From the NCBI GenBank assembly GCA_903890885.1, contig CAITCX010000342.1, positions 1 to 9,148 on the forward strand: DNA of 9,148 nt, in the 5' to 3' direction. Origin of the DNA: an uncultured Dehalococcoidia bacterium (lineage in GTDB: Bacteria; Chloroflexota; Dehalococcoidia; Dehalococcoidales; UBA3254). Shown here piece by piece: positions 6,329-9,148 of this stretch. Position numbers and translations under genes: made by a program. The first letter of the stretch is position 1. The number at the start of each line of letters is the position of its first letter. The notes beneath the pieces were generated by a model. That model ran no database searches. It was not told the origin of the DNA and saw only the letters and a list, made by a program, of their open reading frames with translations.

Positions 6329-6377
6329 ATTCCTGAATCATAAATCATAAATCCTGTATCTTGAATCCTGAGTCTGA
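6329..6377. repeat. Heptanucleotide tandem array, consensus near GAATCCT
   Basis: Seven 7-base units run in register: GATTCCT, GAATCAT, AAATCAT, AAATCCT, GTATCTT, GAATCCT, GAGTCTG. It is more degenerate than the two arrays upstream, suggesting greater age. A single matching fragment, CTGAATCAT, recurs at 6686-6694. Confidence 0.8.
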
Positions 6378-6544
6378 AGTGAATATTCTTATTTAATGCT
6401 AGATTACCGTTCAATTTGAGGGCACGCTGTGACAGCCGTTTTCGGCATACGGAAAACGTGAAAGTATTCGCCGTTAACGTGTAACCGTTAAGAGCACCAA
6501 TTGCCAGGCAGTAGAGAAACCTTAACAAAATCAAAAGCCATTGT

Positions 6545-6666
6545 CAGGTGATGTATTGTTATCCCTGAATATTTAAAAATGGCTGGTCGGGCAGCTTATG
6601 CAGGCATGCCGCCGCCCGGCCGGAGCCTTCGCTGGCCTTGATCCATGACCCTTCAATACATACCTG
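6545..6666. repeat. Nested inverted repeat element
   Basis: Outer arms CAGGTGATGTATTG (6545-6558) and CAATACATACCTG (6654-6666) are complementary apart from one extra base. Inside, GGCTGGTCGGGC (6581-6592) pairs with GCCCGGCCGGAGCC (6614-6627), allowing two unpaired bases and one G-T pair, and the 8-base palindrome GGCATGCC sits at 6603-6610. The 122-base unit could be a miniature mobile element, an RNA structure, or both. It has no integron attC core (RYYYAAC/GTTRRRY) and no protein-coding capacity on the plus strand. On the minus strand 43 codons are open (6690 down to TAA at 6559-6561) but without a convincing start. Confidence 0.6.
6575..6627 (-). terminator. Candidate leftward intrinsic terminator
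   Basis: Read on the minus strand, the GC-rich stem formed by 6614-6627 and 6581-6592 is followed at once by ATTTTTAAAT. That fits a rho-independent terminator. Together with the leftward promoter at 6690-6717 it could define a transcript of about 110 bases. Confidence 0.45.
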
Positions 6667-6689
6667 CTTGCGGCGCAGCTTGGTCCTGA

Positions 6690-6717
6690 ATCATAAGGCG
6701 CTTAGCTAAATTGTCAA
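6690..6717 (-). promoter_or_regulatory. Candidate leftward promoter
   Basis: On the minus strand TTGACA (6712-6717) and TATGAT (6690-6695) are separated by 16 bases. The -35 stands back to back with the -35 of the rightward promoter: TTGTCAA (6711-6717) and TTGACAA (6728-6734) form an inverted repeat with 10 bases between. A regulator binding that repeat could control both directions. Confidence 0.45.
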
Positions 6718-6727
6718 TCCCCACCCC

Positions 6728-6757
6728 TTGACAAGAAAAGAACAAATGTTCTATTAT
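6728..6757 (+). promoter_or_regulatory. SOS promoter: LexA/DinR box between -35 and -10
   Basis: TTGACA (6728-6733) and TATTAT (6752-6757) are 18 bases apart. The spacer ends with the LexA/DinR operator GAAC-AAAT-GTTC (6740-6751) within AGAACAAATGTTCT (6739-6752). This differs from the box at 3737-3750 at one of 14 positions. A repressor here would block RNA polymerase directly. The gene starts 30 bases after the -10, with GGAGGTG at 6777-6783 as ribosome binding site. Confidence 0.82.
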
Positions 6758-6786
6758 TAAGAGGACAAAACTCTACGGAGGTGATT

Positions 6787-7314
6787 ATGGCAACCGAAAA
6801 ACAGATCCAGGCCAACCGTCTCAATGCTCTAAAAGGCGGCGTCAAAACTGAGAAGGGCAAGGCCGCTGTCCGCTTGAACGCTGTTTCTCACGGTTTACTT
6901 TCTAAGGAAGTGTTATTGCCCGGCGAAGACGGCTGTCGCCTGGCTGCTCTGCGCAATCAATATCTGGTTGAGCTGCAGCCTGAAGGTGAATTGGAGAACC
7001 TGCTGGTCGAACGTATCGTCAGCAGTTCCTGGCGCTTGCGGCGGGCTCTTCGCATCGAGAAAACCCGCACTAAAAGCGGCGGCGATTATCGTTATCGCTC
7101 CTGGCAGCAATGCATGCGCTATGAGACCGCCCTTGAGCACCAGATCTACAAAGCCTGTCATGAATTGCAGTCTCTTCAGGCTCTCCGTCTGGCTAAACAG
7201 CTGGAAGCTGCCTCCCCCGCTGAAGAAGATGTCGAGGAACAGGTTGAGAAAGCCAGAAATGAGCTAACCACCTTTTTAACTCAGAATTCCACCTTGATTT
7301 ATGACCAGTCCTGA
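6787..7314 (+). CDS. SOS-controlled protein of unknown function
   Basis: This encodes 175 aa from ATG 6787, with GGAGG 5 bases upstream (a GTG at 6781 overlaps that site and is not preferred). It belongs to a widespread hypothetical family. The head N-R-L-N-A-L-K-G-G, K-T-E-K-G-K-A, N-A-V-S-H-G-L-L-S and L-P-G-E-D (residues 10-48) corresponds to the common form T-G-P-R-T-P-E-G-K-x-x-x-x-N-A-L-K-H-G-L. A helical middle (about 69-92, L-V-E-R-I-V-S-S-S-W-R-L-R-R-A) and a second helical block (111-134, R-Y-E-T-A-L-E-H-Q-I-Y-K-A) follow. There is no signal peptide, membrane segment or known catalytic motif. It is basic at the head and acidic at the tail. The LexA box in its promoter predicts induction by DNA damage. 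It appears complete and monocistronic. I do not assign a function. Confidence 0.8.
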   Translation: MATEKQIQANRLNALKGGVKTEKGKAAVRLNAVSHGLLSKEVLLPGEDGCRLAALRNQYLVELQPEGELENLLVERIVSSSWRLRRALRIEKTRTKSGGDYRYRSWQQCMRYETALEHQIYKACHELQSLQALRLAKQLEAASPAEEDVEEQVEKARNELTTFLTQNSTLIYDQS

Positions 7315-7760
7315 TTGCCCACATTAAGCGTACTTTAAAAACTGAATATGGCCGACTCCTTTAAGGTGGCTTGCGCTCTTGCCTGTCATTATCGGTCTGT
7401 CGCCCTCGTCTCTTTCCGGGTTTTTCTCTACCTCTTAAAGAATTTCGCTGGTCTTGCTGGTTCTAACCTTGCCGGTTCCACGGACAATTCAGGGAATTGT
7501 TCCTTTCGCAAGGGGAATGCTTTTTCCTTGATCATATCCCTGGTTAATCCGGTCAGGTAATAGTCCTTTTATTGACCTCATCTTACTCGTCCAGGGAAAA
7601 GACGCCGGGAGATGGACTGCCTTAATGATAGTTTTACCAAACAAACCCAATTTTCAGGTGACATTTTTAAGCGTGGTTGGTTGAGCGTGAATTCTGGCGA
7701 TCTTTTTTAGAGAGTTACTGAATGATCATATCGGGCTGCAGGAAGCGGCGGAAATAATTA
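7315..7760. other. Unassigned region after the SOS gene
   Basis: I see no supported gene in these 446 bases. A 70-codon plus-strand frame (7348-7560) lacks a ribosome binding site and natural composition. A 35-codon minus-strand frame (7535-7428) is preceded only by a closely spaced AGGG. The inverted repeat at 7484-7500 is the only clear structure. The stretch 7660-7735 (GTGACATTTTTAAGCGTGG and following) has the look of a mobile-element end, but I cannot name one. Confidence 0.5.
7484..7500. repeat. Perfect 7-base inverted repeat
   Basis: ACAATTC (7484-7490) and GAATTGT (7494-7500) flank the three bases AGG. Outer GG and CC bases can extend pairing with one bulge. No T-run follows, so an operator-like site or chance structure is as likely as a terminator. 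Confidence 0.55.
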
Positions 7761-7793
7761 AGCCCCTCTTATGAAACTTTACATAAAGGGGCT
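7761..7793 (-). terminator. Terminator after tRNA-Ser, possibly bidirectional
   Basis: AGCCCCT-TTATG (7761-7773, one bulged C at 7768) pairs with CATAA-AGGGGCT (7782-7793) around an 8-base loop, giving a 12-pair stem. On the minus strand it is followed by TTAATTATTT, moderately T-rich. It lies 18 bases beyond the CCA end of the tRNA, as expected for the end of that transcript. It could also stop rightward transcription from the island. Confidence 0.65.
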
Positions 7794-7811
7794 TATTAAT
7801 CTCAAAAACAC

Positions 7812-7899
7812 TGGCGGATGGGGAGGGATTCGAACCCACGGATGCTTGCGCATCGGCGGTTTTCAAGACCGCTACCATAAACCACTCGGACACCCATCC
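7812..7899 (-). tRNA. tRNA-Ser (anticodon UGA)
   Basis: The acceptor stem GGATGGG (7899-7893) pairs with CCCATCC (7822-7816), then discriminator G and encoded CCA (7814-7812). The anticodon stem-loop is GCGGT-CTTGAAA-ACCGC with TGA at 7865-7863, reading UCN serine codons. The long variable arm GATGC-GCAA-GCATC is diagnostic of a class II tRNA, and GGTTCGAATCC forms the T arm. All arms are intact, so it should be functional. Its 3' end faces the accessory region, the orientation expected if an integrative element used this tRNA as attachment site, although no second copy of the tRNA end is in the window. Confidence 0.97.
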
Positions 7900-7918
7900 A
7901 CAGCTGGAATCATTGTAT

Positions 7919-7947
7919 ATTATACTTGAAGCCCGTCTAAATTTCTA
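7919..7947 (-). promoter_or_regulatory. Candidate tRNA-Ser promoter
   Basis: On the minus strand TATAAT (7919-7924) lies 19 bases before the tRNA 5' end, with TAGAAA (7942-7947), a 4/6 match to TTGACA, at 17-base spacing. The -10 is perfect and the -35 is weak. Confidence 0.5.
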
Positions 7948-7955
7948 TTTATGGG

Positions 7956-9148
7956 CTAACTTGATAGAATGAAACTTTCTCCCAGCTTGGGCACGATAAC
8001 TTCTTTGATTCCATTTTCCCTGAAGGCCTGGGCCAGAGAAGCCGAGGATTCCGGCTCTCCATGCACCAGAAACACCTTTTGCCAGTTGGCCTTACCCTGC
8101 ATAGTCCAGTTGATCAGGTCGTTGCGGTCAGCATGCGCGCTGAGTTCATCCATTACCTCCACCTGGCAATTGAGATGGTATAGCTCACCAAAGATGGGCA
8201 CCTGAGGGGTTTTATCCTGGATTTTTCGTCCCAGGGTGTTTTCCGATTGCCAGCCAACTATCAGTACGGTGTTTAAAGGATTTTCAATATTGTTTTTAAG
8301 GTGGTGCAGTATCCGTCCGCTTTCAGCCATGCCTGATCCTGCGATTATCATCACGGGACCCTTTGTTTCGTTGATCATCTTGGACTCATCTGTAGTGCGG
8401 GTGTAGTGAAGCTTGCTGAAGCCGAATGGATCGTCCACTGTCCGCAATAATTCGTTGACATCAGAATCAAAAGCCTCTACGTGCAATCTGAAAATATTGG
8501 TGGCATTGATTGCCAGCGGGCTGTCAACATAAATTGGAATCTCCGGTATTTTCTTTTCCAGCAGCAAGAGGTGTATTGTATATATCAATTCCTGGGTTCT
8601 TTCCAGTGCAAAGGCGGGTACAATGATCTTGCCGCCTCTTTTAACCGTTTCGTTAATGATCTTGGCCAGCCTGGTGCCCATCTGGGTTATGTCCTGGTGC
8701 AACCTGTTGCCGTAAGTGCTTTCAATGATCAAAATATCTGCATCGGTGACCGGGGCAGGATCGCGGATAATTGGTAAATTGGGACGCCCCAGATCGCCTG
8801 TATAACACAATTTTAAGGGGCGGCCGTTGTTCTCGAATTCAATAATAGTGCTGGCTGAGCCGATTATATGGCCGGCATCTCGGAAAACAGCTTTGTTCCC
8901 ATCCAGGTTAAAGGAGCGGTTATAGCCGTGGCCTTGCAGTAGATTAATCACAGGTGGTATATCCCGAATGGTATATAAAGGGTCTACCGGCGGCTGATGG
9001 TGTTTCCCGCGTATTTTGTTGACAAAGTTTATATCGTTCTCTTGAATATGTGCGGAATCCATTAACATAATGTTAACCAGGTCGGCGGTAGCTAAAGTGC
9101 AGTGGATATCCCCATCAAAACCCTTTTTAACCAGGTTAGGCACATTGC
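7956..9148 (-). CDS. Beta-CASP metallo-beta-lactamase RNase-like protein, 5' end outside window
   Basis: At least 395 residues are visible, with the frame open through the right edge. A GTG at 9143 is not a believable start, because homologues place it just after the H-x-H-x-D-H zinc motif, which must lie beyond the edge; perhaps about 70 residues are missing (estimate). Numbering from that GTG, metal-ligand motifs are D-A-G-H (H92) and Y-T-G-D (D117). Beta-CASP elements are E-S-T-Y-G (141-145), S-A-H-A-D (H337) and V-H-G-E-P (H361). Family members of the CPSF73/YSH1 type act as RNA endo- or exonucleases, such as Thermus TTHA0252, and work in the cytoplasm. It ends 56 bases before the tRNA gene on the same strand. 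This appears to be core genome rather than island. Assignment to RNase J proper is less likely from the motif layout. Confidence 0.9.
   Translation of the reverse strand, partial: NVPNLVKKGFDGDIHCTLATADLVNIMLMDSAHIQENDINFVNKIRGKHHQPPVDPLYTIRDIPPVINLLQGHGYNRSFNLDGNKAVFRDAGHIIGSASTIIEFENNGRPLKLCYTGDLGRPNLPIIRDPAPVTDADILIIESTYGNRLHQDITQMGTRLAKIINETVKRGGKIIVPAFALERTQELIYTIHLLLLEKKIPEIPIYVDSPLAINATNIFRLHVEAFDSDVNELLRTVDDPFGFSKLHYTRTTDESKMINETKGPVMIIAGSGMAESGRILHHLKNNIENPLNTVLIVGWQSENTLGRKIQDKTPQVPIFGELYHLNCQVEVMDELSAHADRNDLINWTMQGKANWQKVFLVHGEPESSASLAQAFRENGIKEVIVPKLGESFILSS

Larger units (their letters stand above)
6064..6786. other. Long intergenic region rich in repeats
   Basis: No convincing protein gene is found in these 723 bases; a 78-codon minus-strand frame at 6298-6534 is mostly repeat sequence. 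From left to right the region holds the higBA promoter, about 200 bases of plain AT-rich sequence, a heptamer array (6329-6377), an inverted pair CGTTTTC/GAAAACG (6437-6443 and 6452-6458), degenerate 7-base units around CGTTAAC (6470-6492), nested inverted repeats (6545-6666), and two back-to-back promoters (6690-6757). Confidence 0.65.

Noticed and set aside
6298..6534. 78-codon minus-strand frame
   Set aside because: Its C-terminal third translates the heptamer array, there is no ribosome binding site before the start, and the rest resembles no family I recognise.
6545..6666. Integron attC site
   Set aside because: The size and nested arms fit loosely, but the RYYYAAC and GTTRRRY ends are missing and there is no cassette gene or integron integrase.
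7348..7560. 70-codon plus-strand frame
   Set aside because: No ribosome binding site, no conserved motif, and overlapping an inverted repeat. It is best explained as chance.
7930..7957. Terminator between the beta-CASP gene and tRNA-Ser
   Set aside because: AGCCC and GGGCT can pair, but the stem is short, overlaps the stop codon and has no T-run on the transcribed strand.

Overview
The window looks like a low-to-mid GC Clostridia-type Firmicute chromosome, perhaps Syntrophomonadaceae or Peptococcaceae. The evidence is GGAGG ribosome binding sites, sigma-A promoters, two GAAC-N4-GTTC LexA/DinR (SOS) boxes, a tRNA gene with encoded CCA, and heptanucleotide arrays between genes. The genus is an inference. 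No database search was possible.

Layout. Positions 1-3541 (+) hold the distal part of a defence operon: the probable tail of an upstream gene, a KilA-N domain gene, and a type III restriction (Res) helicase-endonuclease, joined by short overlaps. The modification gene expected for a type III system would lie left of the window. Positions 3542-5189 (+) look like a worn phage-type replication module: a promoter with a LexA box, an aborted 12-codon frame, a heptamer array, a DUF4373 (Lin1244/Lin1753-like) replication protein with a pentamer array in its coding sequence, a RusA-like remnant, and a small, probably truncated protein of the G-A-P-x-G-N-x-N type. Positions 5471-6063 (-) are a higB-higA toxin-antitoxin pair with its own promoter.

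Positions 6064-6786 have no convincing gene but are rich in structure: another heptamer array, nested inverted repeats, and two back-to-back promoters whose -35 boxes form an inverted repeat. The rightward promoter carries a LexA box and drives a 175-aa protein of unknown function (6787-7314). Positions 7315-7760 are unassigned. A terminator, a tRNA-Ser(UGA) gene (-) and a 5'-truncated beta-CASP metallo-beta-lactamase RNase-like gene (-) close the window and look like core chromosome.

Together, 1-7760 reads as a mosaic accessory island facing the 3' end of tRNA-Ser: restriction-modification, addiction module, SOS-wired genes and decayed replication functions. The points most worth following are the KilA-N gene inside a type III restriction operon, the two near-identical SOS operators in the island, the frame-shifting pentamer array, and the structured 6545-6717 segment with its possible leftward transcript.
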